DNA of 64,000 nucleotides, taken from Metarhizium brunneum (taxonomy: Eukaryota > Ascomycota > Sordariomycetes > Hypocreales > Clavicipitaceae). Positions 1-10,659 of the stretch are shown one piece after another; positions within the stretch are counted from its first letter, which is position 1, and every line of letters starts with the position of its first letter. Under the pieces are notes generated by a model. It saw only the letters and a list, made by a program, of their open reading frames with translations, had not been told where the DNA came from and did not search any database. The position numbers were made by a program, and so were the translations under genes. Location of the stretch: NCBI RefSeq assembly GCF_013426205.1, contig NC_089428.1, positions 620,001-684,000 of the forward strand. The letters are read 5' to 3'.

Positions 1-824
1 CGGATAGTTTCGCGGGGGAGACAAAAGCTCGCCAAAAACAATCCCCCATCTAGAACCAGGCGACTTGAGCGGCTGCTATATCACCCTAGAGGTCTCTGAC
101 GTGTCTCATCTGGGTGCCCAATGCAGCAGCCCAAGTGCATAATACTTATAGTAAATTTGCATCAAATATTATATAAATAATAGCTTATAATATATACATG
201 AGACCGCCTCTTACTATAAACTTTCATGCACATATGGGTCTGGTCTTCTCGCACGTAGCATTTTGCATGACATGACACGATTTATACTTTTGTATCTAGT
301 AGCTTACAGGCAGAGCCTTCTAGGTATTTTATAAATTACTTGGCACAGGCATTTCACAGGGTGCTAGGTTTCTACACTATTGCATAATATCTCACCAAAT
401 ACCGTGTTTTTTTATGCTTCTCGTGCCACACCCTATATTAGATAGTGAAGCAAGAAAGCTACATACTCACTATAAGGTGTAGTGGTGAGCGATTTGCATG
501 AACCACATGCAACCAGCTATACGTGGGGCGCGGCACGAGTCAATAGCATAAATAAAGAGAGCCCTAATCTTGCCGATCCAGCATTGCCGGGCCTGTACTG
601 TACAGAGTACAGGCCACGTAATCTCGAAGCAAAGTTATTCTTACGAGATTTCAAGAAAAAAGCAAGATTATTAGGTAAGCCAGGGTTATCTGGATTTATT
701 ATATGTAGAGTCAAGCCTCTAGCTAGAAATACACCAACCTTGATTTTACAACACAGTACAATTTCTATTTAGTTAAATTATCGTAAAAAAATATTGAACT
801 CTTTTTATTATAACTTTAGCTACC
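1..824. other. AT-rich, gene-poor left edge
   Basis: This stretch is visibly AT-rich (for example around 150-200 and 770-820) and I recognise no gene in it. An open frame at 482-772 on the plus strand has no family resemblance that I can name. A perfect hairpin sits at 590-615. The composition contrasts with the rest of the window and resembles the AT-rich compartments left by repeat-induced mutation in fungi, although I see no recognisable transposon. Confidence 0.5.
590..615. repeat. Perfect 10-bp-arm hairpin
   Basis: Arms GGCCTGTACT (590-599) and AGTACAGGCC (606-615) are exact reverse complements around a 6-nt loop. It lies in the AT-rich zone about 210 bp upstream of the small secreted peptide gene. 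It may be a remnant of an inverted-repeat element. No function can be assigned. Confidence 0.6.
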
Positions 825-1451
825 ATGAAGTATATCCCGCTTGTATTAGCAACTTTTGTCATCTTGACTCTAGCACAAAGGCTGCAAGTCAGTAGATTAA
901 CTGCCAAGACTATGGTACGCAAATTCCCTAATTAGTTGATATTATATAATTAAATTTAGCAAAAAGCTTATTTTTTATACTAGAAATATAAAGAGATTGC
1001 AGAAGTATTGAAAACACAAAGAATAACTTGCCGAGAACGAAGTGTAAGTAAATATAAAATGCTCTTAGAACTAGGTATAACTAATTATAATAAAGGGAAA
1101 TGAGCTGTCTTGTATAGCTAGACCTATTGTAGGTATTCTCTTTAATTTAAACTACGTTATACTTATTTGACATTTCACGTTAATTTACTATTAAATTATA
1201 GAAAGACGGTGAACAGGTAAGATATCTTGTATTAATTATATCGCAGTTAAAGCAACTTACTCATTTAGCTATTTTTATATAGGCAATACACGATATTGAT
1301 CAGACTTGCCGAGAAAACGACGTAAGTATAATTATACAAATACTAGTCGTAAAGTGGCTAATAAGATATATAATCTTAGTGTACTTGTGACATATTTCCT
1401 CCTCTCGTGCATGATGCAAATCAACCTGAGGATGTAGGCCTTGATCCATAA
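825..1451 (+). CDS. Small secreted cysteine-containing peptide, five exons (effector-like)
   Basis: This is my own exon model: 825-914, 984-1043, 1202-1216, 1283-1321 and 1380-1451. Every intron is GT-AG and every junction is phase 0, and the join gives 91 residues with a TAA stop. Exon 1 (starting MKYIPLVLATFVILTLA) is a complete signal-peptide-like segment. The mature part has four cysteines (Cys46, Cys64, Cys69, Cys71) and ends in a Pro/Asp-rich tail. Exon 3 is only 15 nt (KDGEQ). Exons 2 and 4 end in near-identical sequence (ITCRERS and QTCREND) followed by similar donors, which suggests an internal exon duplication. Alternative acceptors in introns 1, 3 and 4 lead to stops. I do not recognise the family. 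A small, secreted, Cys-containing product in an AT-rich zone is typical of candidate effectors or secreted peptides, but that role is inference. No transcript support is available here. Confidence 0.6.
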
Positions 1452-2160
1452 AGAAAGAAAATGGCGTACTTTGCTACTAAATATACCATGCGTAGATTGG
1501 GATTGAATGCTCTATTGCACCCAAGGAAACGCCAAACAAGGAGAATTGCCAGTCGCGGGAGACATCTAAGCTTTAAGAGACTGTAAGACATTAAACAAGC
1601 CGCATTTATACGCATTGTATGCTAACGTACCAAATCTTGATAGGCTGGCTTGCCCAAACCCACTCTCCGGCGAGACAACGATTACAGACACTTTAGACGT
1701 ACTGAGTTTGAAGCATTCAGGAAAGATCTCTGCGTAGCGCGGCGCATGGACAAGGAGAACGCCAAAGAGAAAACCGGTTTGCGACCAGACGAGACTTGGT
1801 AAAGCAAAAATAGATCTTGAAATGGCTTGAAATTGTGCTCAGGAGGATTTGGGCTTTTAGGAAAGTTCCTACGCTTATTCAGGTAGTTGGAACAGAGAGA
1901 TTAATTCAACATCTACCAAAGTCGATTGAACGTCCATCAATACACACCATTTGCATTGCTTGCATTTCTAACATGGAGGTAGTGTGCGATAGCTACAAAT
2001 CGACGTCAGGCGGCCAAGAATCTATCTGCTCCCAAGTAGTATTTAACACGGCTATATAGACATCGTTCTCTCCGCGAGAGGGCCTAAACGGTAACGACTC
2101 CCACAGCTCCTCAAATTCCTATAGCAACGATCTTCTATATAGGATGAAATCACCGTCCAG
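1452..2160. other. Intergenic, transition from AT-rich to normal composition
   Basis: No gene is recognised. A short open stretch near 1670-1800 on the plus strand (reading ...DNDYRHFRRTEFEAFRK...) looks coding-like and could be the tail of a decayed gene, but it has no start and no family match that I know. Base composition shifts to that of the flanking OPT gene by about 2.1 kb. Confidence 0.4.
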
Positions 2161-4967
2161 CTAAGACCAGGAGTCCGGACCAAAATACCCCTTGGGAGGC
2201 ATCGCAGTCAACCGAGCGCCCTGACCGGTTCCGCCATCAATCGTATTCGAGACAATATCGACACCCCACCAGCTAATCGTCTTGGGGTGATACTGCACCG
2301 CAAAAAAGATGATGATGCCCGAAAACGCCACGGCACCGGTTAGTCCAGCCGAAAGCACATAGTTGTACTTTTCCCACCACGCCGTCTTGTATCTCCGAAG
2401 ATAGAACATGAAGGCAAAGGAGAGATACAAGCCACCAGTAAAGTAGGTCAGATTGACCGGCGCCCACTGCAGCAATCCGTTGAAAACAAGCGACGGGTGG
2501 ACATGTTTCAGCCAAGAAATGGGCGTAAAGACGACGACATTAAGTGGTGTGAAGACGGCCGCGGGCAGGGCAGCCCTACACGCCTCACGGACGTACGAAC
2601 CGAATCGCTTCGTGGTCCACCACACGAGGGCAAGGATGAAGCCGAGCAGGAAGCAGTATTTCATGGCAGGGTAAATCTGACTGAAGATTCGCTTGGGACC
2701 GATGGCGCCCTACAACGGCTGTTAACGCTGGGAGTGGGAGGTGGATAGACGGCGCAACTTACCCAAACTACCGACGAGGCAAAGTACACCTGGGAGCCGT
2801 TGGCGCAGTTGAACTTGGACTCTTGGTCTGGCGTGCAAATGCCGGGGATCTGCGTGTCGGCAAATTGGACAACGCCGTAGGCAACGAGCGCCGTGATGAT
2901 GGCACTCATAATCTGGCCGCGGTACATGGCGCGGGGGGGCACCTTGGCGTAGAAGCCCATCTTTTGGTCGGAAATGTAATTATCTGCCTGTCCGTTAATG
3001 TTGTACCCAAAGGCCTTGACAAACATGAGGGCTTCTGGGCGTCCGGGTAGAGCGTAGCCGACGACGAGCTCGGTCACGACATTGAGTCCTTCGGTTGTGC
3101 CCGAGATAGCGTATAGATAGGACATTGGAATCAGGAATACCAAGTTGAGCCCAATGACGAAGAAGATTGTCCACACTGGTGTGTCAAGCTGAGGCCAGTT
3201 GGTCACGACGACGATGGCGAGGATGAAGGAGACGGAGGCAATCATCAAGAACCACCAGTCTGGAACCTCGGGGTAGTTGCGCATCAGGTTCGTAAATGGG
3301 TCATCGAATGCGTCGTAAATCGAGGTTTCGTCATTCATGATGTTGTACAAATGCCGGCCCGCTTCTCGTACATTGCCCTTGAGAAGCGACGCCGCGGCGT
3401 TTTTCACCCCCACGACAATTTGTCAAATAGTCGTGAGGATAGACACCATCATGGACTTGTACGCTTTCAGGAGCGGTCTCCAAGCATCGAGAAGAATAAA
3501 AACCATGGTAAGTGGGTAAAAGGCAAAGAATGCACCGTAGAGGAGCAGGTTTCCGGCACTGTAGAAAGCCGGAGAATATGCCTCAAAGTCAGCTTCGTTC
3601 AAGGCCCCCGTGTCGGAATTGACAACCTTGGTAATGTTGTACGGGCTTCCCGTATTGTCAAAGATGCCAGACGAGTTTATGGGAAGGTACGACGTCCACT
3701 GCACGTTGGTATAATACAACGCTATAATGATGAAACCGCCGAGAACCGTGCCCATAAACTGCTGGCTGAATGCGAAAAACGGGTAGGCCAGAGGCTGGGA
3801 ATAGGTGGACAGCACGTTCCAGTCAAACGTGGAAACGGGGTTGAAGCCCAATCCCATCTGGGAGCCCGTAATGGCATTCAGGTTGAAGTTGTTTGGCGCG
3901 ATCCACGTCATCCAAGCAAACAGGCTCAGCGCGGGAAACAGGTAATCAGGCAACCAAAAGTAGACAAACATGGCGCTGAACACAATGAAGAAGAACTTGT
4001 ACCGCGACATGCTCCAGCCATGGAGGGTCTCCTTCTTCTCCGGCACCAGAAGCGCCCGGTTGAGTGCCAGGGTGGGCAGGATGTTGGGCCACAGCGCCTC
4101 GACGGGATAGACGACGAAGCGGCGCAGGAGGCCGGAGAATCCGAGTCCCATGAGCTGCGTGGAGAGCAGGAGCAGAATGCCGTAGCCCGGCGTGAGCCAC
4201 TTGTCCTTGTAGTAGACGGTCTGGGTCTGGATGTTCCAGAAGCAGTACGCCGAAGTCAAGCCCACGTCGATGATGATGGTGGCTAGCATTTGTTCCTTGT
4301 ACGACCACGGCCCCGGATTGAGTGAGATCCTCTTGCCGCCTACGGTGAAGCCCCAATCTGGTAGGACTGCGGCCACGAGTAGTCCACATGGATAGAGCAA
4401 GATTTGCGTGACGGCAGATGTGATGGTGATTTGGGGGAAGCGCGAATTGAACAGCGAGTTGGTGAACTGAGCCAGAATAGCCCACAGGTAGCCCAGGAGG
4501 TGAGCACGGATAGTCTCGCAGGGAATGTCGACGTCGTCGGTGGGAGTGCTGATGGCTCGAACCTCGGGATACGGTGAGTAGAACTTGTTTACTGCCGTTT
4601 CCGTCTTGAGCTCCAGCTCCCATTCGGCGGTGCTTTGTCCCTCGCCCGGTCCCTTGAGGAGGTCGGCGAGCTTCTGCCGCAGAGTGTTTGAGAAATTGTA
4701 GTCGTACTCGTGCGACTTGAGCAGTTCTTCAAGGATCGCTTTGCACTCTGGGATCGTCAGGGTTTCAATCTTGTCCATGACATACTCGATGTCGTCGATT
4801 GGTGCCATAACATCGCCCGTATGTTCAAGTTTCTCAACAAGGTTATGCACAACCGTGTCGACATCTTTCATGATGGTTTTACTGACATCCTTCTCTTCAA
4901 TGGCGTGATCAGGGAGAGAAGTGTCGCTCCTGACGGAGTCAGCGGTATGAGAACGCCTCGTAGCCAT
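2161..4967 (-). CDS. Oligopeptide transporter, OPT/isp4 family, interrupted by an in-frame TGA
   Basis: A polytopic plasma-membrane transporter of the OPT family, which carries small peptides or related compounds with protons. The start is the ATG at 4967. The hydrophilic N-terminus (about 150 residues) is followed by the OPT signature NPGPW and many membrane segments. The second half has the family motif KVPPR. A clear 53-nt intron lies at 2710-2762 (GTAAGT...TAG). The reading frame contains a TGA at 3423-3425, and the same frame then continues with good OPT sequence. Read through, the protein would be about 917 residues, a normal size. A 69-nt in-frame intron (donor GTGTCT after KSMM, acceptor CTCAAG) could remove the stop, but it has a weak donor and would delete loop sequence that looks coding. 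The gene is therefore either a recent pseudogene, a spliced gene or a sequence error. It lies beside the AT-rich edge. Confidence 0.85.
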
Positions 4968-6860
4968 GATTTACACCGGCAGATGTCCCCAAGGACACAC
5001 TTGCTATGAAAAAGTTCAGGAGAGATTGAGTGGCACGAGCAGACCGCGCGCAAAAACATCAGAATGAAGTGGGACGTGACTGTATTTAGATATGACATGC
5101 TCACGACACAAAGCGGCAAGTCTACAATCAAGACTGTAATATGAAATATGCATTGATAAGCGCGCGCCCAGGCATTTCCCACTTCCGTCTCTGCTATCGC
5201 AGCACAAGATTCGGTGTGCTTGTTTTTTGCATCCTTCATACAACAGTTCTCAATCTGTGGAAGAGCACCTTCCTATTTCAGCAGATACAACAGGGAAGTG
5301 TAGGAGGCTGAAATCGGGGTAACACGGCATGGATAATGATAGCTCAGAGCTGCTCGCAGCGGACGGCGCTGATAGACCAATGGTGCAAGGTTGATGGCAT
5401 CAATTCACGTTGGTCCAGATCCGGGCAAGTCACGCGACCGGCGTAAGCAAACGCAACAAGACGACGACACCATGCTGGCAGCGACCATTGGCTCAATTGA
5501 GTATTCGAGGGTGCGAGAGCCGGGTCAAAACGCGGGGGGAACTTTTGCCATGTTGACAAACGACCCCAGACTCGGTTGTCATGTCTGGTAATCTCTGCAG
5601 GATACCGCCACTGCAGAAGAGCATTATGATACTGTGACCTGGGTCGTGGTAAGCAGAATTGTCTGATTCGAGAATGGCCCATGCAGGTCAGCGTGAATAA
5701 TGCCTGTCGATGGTTCCCGCGTGCTGCGGTGTATGCTGCCGAAACCCGATCAGACCTCGTGGATGCCGCTTATCCCGGTTTCCCCATCCTTGATAAGGCC
5801 AATCTGGCCATTGTGGAGGAACCTTTGGATTGCGCAGGGGACGAACTTGGCATCTGGGTGCCCTCTGCCACCATGGCCGAACCCTGTCTCACTTGACAAG
5901 TGCCCAGACACGGCAAAGACGGCATTGCTGGCATCGACGAGGCCCTGTTGTGCTACAATTGTGCCAAACTTGGCTCTAATGGGGGCAATGGAGATGGCGC
6001 TCAGGTGGCGCTGTACCCTTCCTTAGACGGGTAAGTCGTCGTTGCACACTGGGTTCATTTGGAAGTGTCGATTGTTCACGCATCACGATTCTCAGCAACA
6101 CAGGTACTGGCGCCATGTTGGCATCTCGTCAGGGTTGGGGTTAGGAACTTGGCATTCTCTACTTCTTCGAACGCGGTCGGCGCCAGGGTAGAGTCTTCAA
6201 CGTATCCGTGTGTGACGGTAGTTGGGACAATCATGGAACATGGATAGTAGTAGAGGCGAATTCCTAGAGCTCGACGCTTTGCTGTTGAAGAGGATTCGTT
6301 CGAAGCAAGTGGCAAGGGAATCGCGAAGGTGACGCCAACTCGGCGGAATTGCCGGTCCTTTTGGTCACGCACCGAGACGTCAACTGTAGTGTCAATATTA
6401 TCCACCCATTTGTCCTTCTCCTGGCCTTTGTAGCTACGCCTGAATCCGCCAAGACATCGCAAGAGCTATCAATTGATCCGTCAATGAATTTTTCTCTTCC
6501 CAATGGTGTCCATGGCCATTGCCGAGGAGGCTTGGCCGAACGGACCCGGAAGTTCTCCCACCAGACTTTGCCGATCACTGCCATGGGGATCTCGGTCCGA
6601 GATGGACGTGTCAACGTCGGAATGTTGACGTTATCACTAGATGCTTCATCTTAACCCGCGCCGCCATACATAACTCACCTCCCCCGCCGGCACTTTGCTC
6701 GGCACGTCTTTTGACGAGCCGCGTTGCCGACAATTGATCTACCGGAATTCCGCAGCATAAAAGGCCTAGGTTGCGCCAGACTCTTCAAAATGCATCGCCC
6801 TCTTGCTGCCAGACAAGCCACCAAACAAATTGAATACCAGACACCAGACCACACAAAATA
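4968..6860. other. Intergenic, possible decayed coding sequence on the minus strand
   Basis: No intact gene is seen. On the minus strand between about 6614 and 5344 several consecutive open stretches in different frames read like protein. One is a Gly-rich piece with FGHGGRGHPDAKFVPC around 5860-5800, and another contains GIIHADLHGPFSN around 5700-5660. They are broken by stops and frame changes. I could not name a family. It may be a frameshifted pseudogene or chance. Confidence 0.25.
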
Positions 6861-7406
6861 ATGCCTCTCTACGAAGTCCACCACTCCCACGCATTGACAG
6901 AGTCGCAGCGTGTAGAGCTCGCTGGGGCGATAACTCGACTTCACGCTACAACGTTTACCACGCCGTCGATATTCGTTCACGTGCGCTTTATTCATGAAGA
7001 TCCGAGCGATGGGAGCTATTTCATCGCCGGCACGCCACGACACACCAGTTTGAACAGTATTATCGCGCACGTCCGCACGTCCCCGGCGCGCACCAAGGCC
7101 GACTTTGACCAGCTCGCACAGCGCATCGAGGAGGCGTGGTATCATGCGTTGGGGGTTGGTCCGGCTAGCAGCGACGAGTTGGTCCCATCTGGAGCTGGGG
7201 AGAAGAAGCTCATTGCCGTCGCATTCTTTCCCATGCTGACGGCTCGAGAGCTTGGTCTGACGATACCCGAGGCAGGGAAGGAGGTCGAGTGGTTCAAGGA
7301 GCAACTTCCTCTGATTAAAAAGACGGCTGATTCCCAAGGAGGGGACTTTGCTCATATGCTGAATGAGTTTAAGGAGCGGGAGGACCTGCGCAAGTTGCTG
7401 GCTTAG
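6861..7406 (+). CDS. Tautomerase-superfamily enzyme (cis-CaaD-like), Pro1 type
   Basis: A 181-residue single-exon protein beginning Met-Pro. In this superfamily the Met is removed and the N-terminal proline acts as the catalytic base or nucleophile. The order beta strand (PLYEVHH), helix (ESQRVELAGAITRLHATTF) and strand (SIFVHVRFI), followed by a second related half, matches the fused 4-oxalocrotonate tautomerase/cis-3-chloroacrylic acid dehalogenase fold. His28 and the arginines near residues 72-77 (HVRTSPARTK) lie where cis-CaaD has its catalytic His and Arg pair; this alignment is from memory. The substrate is unknown. It probably acts in the cytosol on an enol or keto acid. The start is fixed by the Pro2 requirement and by the in-frame ATG with a favourable upstream A. 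Confidence 0.8.
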   Translation: MPLYEVHHSHALTESQRVELAGAITRLHATTFTTPSIFVHVRFIHEDPSDGSYFIAGTPRHTSLNSIIAHVRTSPARTKADFDQLAQRIEEAWYHALGVGPASSDELVPSGAGEKKLIAVAFFPMLTARELGLTIPEAGKEVEWFKEQLPLIKKTADSQGGDFAHMLNEFKEREDLRKLLA

Positions 7407-7874
7407 TTGTGCATGGAAAGAAGGTTGATTGAGATGCATTGCGCCGCGGCAAATCGTAGTGCAAGGAGAAGCTTCTACATTCGGAATGGCTTGAGATATA
7501 TTGTGTATTCAGTCAATGTTATCTAAATTGGCCTCGTGTCGCTAATTCACTCCTGCTATACAAGGAGGAGAGGGTTGTAATTTGTAAATGGATGTGTAGC
7601 CCGTCGCGTTAAGATGAATGTTGGGAATCTGCGAGGAATAATAATGGAAATTGCTTCGAAAACTTCTTACATCCTGGTAGTAAGTTACACTAAAGAATGC
7701 CATCTTTAAGCAGGCAAATTGTTGTCAACTCAAGAGTGGGATGGGAGAAGAAAATCCCTCTGAGATTTAGTCACAGAAATACAGCATCATGTCCAATTTA
7801 GTCACAGACGGTTAGAATTCTTCACAACTTATTCACATCTTCATTCCCTCTCCCATGCTAAGATGAAGAAACAG
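7407..7874. other. Intergenic between convergent genes
   Basis: It holds the 3' flanks of the tautomerase gene (plus strand) and the DUF3472-like gene (minus strand). It is moderately AT-rich and I see nothing else in it. Confidence 0.6.
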
Positions 7875-8591
7875 TTAAAACCCCACCTTTATTTCATACC
7901 CATCAGAGACTTGTGTCGTCGAAAAGTCAACCTTGCCCACGCAATCCCCATACTCGTACGGCTTGCCTACAACGCCCTTCCCAGCACCAGGCGTCTTAGA
8001 CATGGGGTTGTAAAAGGTGGCCTCCGTCTTGGGCAACTTCGCACACGGCTGCGTACCGCGATAGTATTCCACAAAGCCAGAGTAGCTAGACTCGATGCCG
8101 CCGGCGCCCGAGGGCAACGTCCAGCTTCCAACGCGGGTATGAGCTCCGGTAGCTGTATTGATGACAGTCCCAGTCCACGTCGTGGTGCTGGGGATATTCT
8201 CAACGGCCAAGTTGTAGGTATCCCTATAATCACCATTGATCTCAACAGCACAGCTCACACCGGGACCATCATCGGCACCATTGTGACAGTTGGCATCGCC
8301 GGTCGTAGTACCATTCTGAAAGGAGGAGAAGACGGCGTGTACAATGCTAGCACCATTGGAGTTGGGTCTATTCTGGATCCCACAGTAGCCAATATCCTTC
8401 ATATTCTGGAAGGCAAATTGCTCGGCAAAGTAGTACCCAGAGTCGTGGGATGCTCCGGCCATGTTGAATGGAAAAGTAACGTCTCGTAAGCCACCCGAGG
8501 GATGACCTGAAGAAGACCAGTTATTGCCCACAAGGGCGAACCCGAGCTGGGGGGCGAATGCGGTGATTGCGGTAAGAGAGTACTTCATCAT
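7875..8591 (-). CDS. Secreted DUF3472-like protein
   Basis: A 238-residue intronless protein with an N-terminal hydrophobic signal-like segment (MMKYSLTAITAFAPQLGFALV). The mature part is Gly/Ser/Asn-rich. It contains a stretch GYCGIQNRPNSNG followed by a strand-rich region (HAVFSSFQNG) and WTGTVINTATGAHTRVGSWTLP, a pattern I associate with the DUF3472 domain of secreted fungal and bacterial proteins. Cysteines at GYCGIQ, DANCHN, VSCAVE, QPCAKL and GDCVGK could form disulfides. The biochemical function is unknown, though a carbohydrate- or wall-related extracellular role is often presumed for such proteins. It is transcribed towards the tautomerase gene. The stop is directly followed by AT-rich flank. 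Confidence 0.6.
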   Translation of the reverse strand: MMKYSLTAITAFAPQLGFALVGNNWSSSGHPSGGLRDVTFPFNMAGASHDSGYYFAEQFAFQNMKDIGYCGIQNRPNSNGASIVHAVFSSFQNGTTTGDANCHNGADDGPGVSCAVEINGDYRDTYNLAVENIPSTTTWTGTVINTATGAHTRVGSWTLPSGAGGIESSYSGFVEYYRGTQPCAKLPKTEATFYNPMSKTPGAGKGVVGKPYEYGDCVGKVDFSTTQVSDGYEIKVGF

Positions 8592-10659
8592 GACAGCGGT
8601 GAAAAGTTTAGATGATTGTTATTCCAAGAAGATGGCTCTGTGTAGTTTGCTGGCCATGGAACGGGCCGCTTTAGGTCGGATAACCTGTCCTTTTATACTC
8701 GTACCTGTCAGTATCTCACCGAGCTGTAAGGACAATCAGCCTTGGCTTTTCAAGGCAACCAGCGCTGCTCTCGCAAAAGTTCGGCATCTCGGCAGACTCA
8801 ATATCCATGATGTCATGGCGTGTTACTCCAAGCCGAAACGTTGCATGAATATTACGTGTCCCACGTGTTGAGAGCCCCGAGTGGCATACTAAAAGCCAAT
8901 ATAATACCAATATAACGACTTTGTACAATGCTTACTTATATCTAACTACCTGATGTAGATTCCGGGTTGCACAGAAGTGCTCGTGCCTTCAGTTCCAGCC
9001 CGTTCTCGCTTGAATATGGAACGGCTGGACTTTTTGCTACGCCAAGAGATCTACACAATAGCGCATGGTGAGCAATGCTACCTTTCGCACGGCCTAATCG
9101 CTTGGTGAGTGTCTAGTAGTAGAGCTATGCTGTAGGTAATTGGGTAACGATTGTCTCTGCTTCATGAATACGAGCACTGAGTTGCTTCCATGGTGGCGTT
9201 GGGGTTTACAAAGGCACTGCTTCTTGAACTACGACGGCCCAGTCCATTAATTGACCAGTTGACCTTTCCCAGCAGGCCACTTGAGGGCCATTCCCTGTAC
9301 GCAAGAAGATGTCTTCATTATTCTTGCCACAGATGGCAAGGGAATAGTCATCTCGGAGCCAGTCCTTTGGAGGTTTTGTGCGCTACCCGAACGGTTCTTC
9401 AACAAACTGCCTTCTCATATAACGCTGTCCCAGTCGGCACTGGTCTTGATGCGCCTGGCTGGGCGGAACAATCGATATCGCGCGACGGTTCTATCCCGCG
9501 GAACTCGTCGTAGACATGTGTTCTTACGTGTCTTTCTTCAAGCAAAATACCTTTCAGCTCCATCTTGGTGACCAACCGGTTCTCCCTCGATATACACCAG
9601 ATAATATCCGTGACCCTGCGCTGGCAGACAAACACTGGGGTGGAAGCTTAACTGACCAGCAGTTTGGCGATGTGTTCCCCAAGTTTCACCTGTTTATCCC
9701 AGCACAAGATCTAGAGCGCGGGATCCCCTCTAATGATGCTACTACTTTCAAGTACGACTTCAGCAAGCAATCATCAAATTCTGTTACAAATCTCTCGCCG
9801 AACGAGTATCATGGCTACACCACATGTGCGTCGTCGGGCTTGTGCCTTGTCATTACACCGAGTTGTTTGGTTGTGAGCCCGCGATACACCAAACGTAGAC
9901 GGCCTGGACGGAAAGCTAAATGTGTAAATGGGGTTCAATAAACTTGGTAACTTACTAGCGACATGATATTGAAAACCTCAAACCCCACACTTCTCTTACA
10001 CTGGTTAGTTACGGCTCGTCGCCTTTGGTTCCTTGACAGGCCTGCTTCAAGGCCCTTTCGTCAAGTGTTCAGCGTCCCATCGTCAGCAGCTAAAGCACGG
10101 CCTTCCAAATAGTGAGGTTGTGTATTGTTGGTACATATGTATACTTGACGTAGAGTTCTCTAGTTGGACGGTTGCTGGTCTCGCGCCAGTCTCCCCGTTG
10201 CCATGGCGAATTTCATCACCGCCTTCACAGCTCGCATGTCTGGTGTTCACTTGTCATTGTCCGCCACCGTTTTTCCTCCCAGGTATGCGACAGATGCCCT
10301 GTCTTTTCATGTAAAATGTCGAGCAACATCTTCCGGTGAGCTGTCTATTTGCCGCATCGAAACAGAAAGCGCTCTACTGTTTTCAGTGTTTCGGTGATAG
10401 GCCACAGTTGCGATAGCCGCCAGTTTCATACTTCTGAAACTTATAAATAATTTCATAAGCATATTACACAAGATATGGTGAAATTTGAGAATAAGAGTGC
10501 CAAGAAAGATGTTTCATTCTAGTTAATAAGCTGGCGCTGGCATCCTAACTGCAGGAGGTATCGGGGGTCGCAGGTCCCTCATTTCTCTGCCGCACTTGTA
10601 TTTTCACGTCCTTTAGGAGTCAACCCGAATTATCTACAAGTAAGCCTAGTACGACAAAC
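8592..10659. other. Intergenic, unidentified open frames around 9.2-9.9 kb
   Basis: No recognisable gene. Between about 9280 and 9941 the plus strand carries overlapping open stretches in all three frames. The longest single piece is 9516-9941 (141 codons), containing DNIRDPALADKHWGGSLTDQ. It could be a decayed coding region, but no family is recognised and no clean splice model joins the pieces. The rest (8600-9190 and 9950-10650) shows nothing. Confidence 0.3.

Noticed and set aside
3423..3425. TGACTA-type programmed stop readthrough in the OPT gene
   Set aside because: The context is TGA CAA rather than the known leaky TGA CTA, so programmed readthrough is not favoured over mutation, intron or error.
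3351..4286. 311-codon plus-strand frame
   Set aside because: It is antisense to the OPT transporter and has no protein-like pattern.
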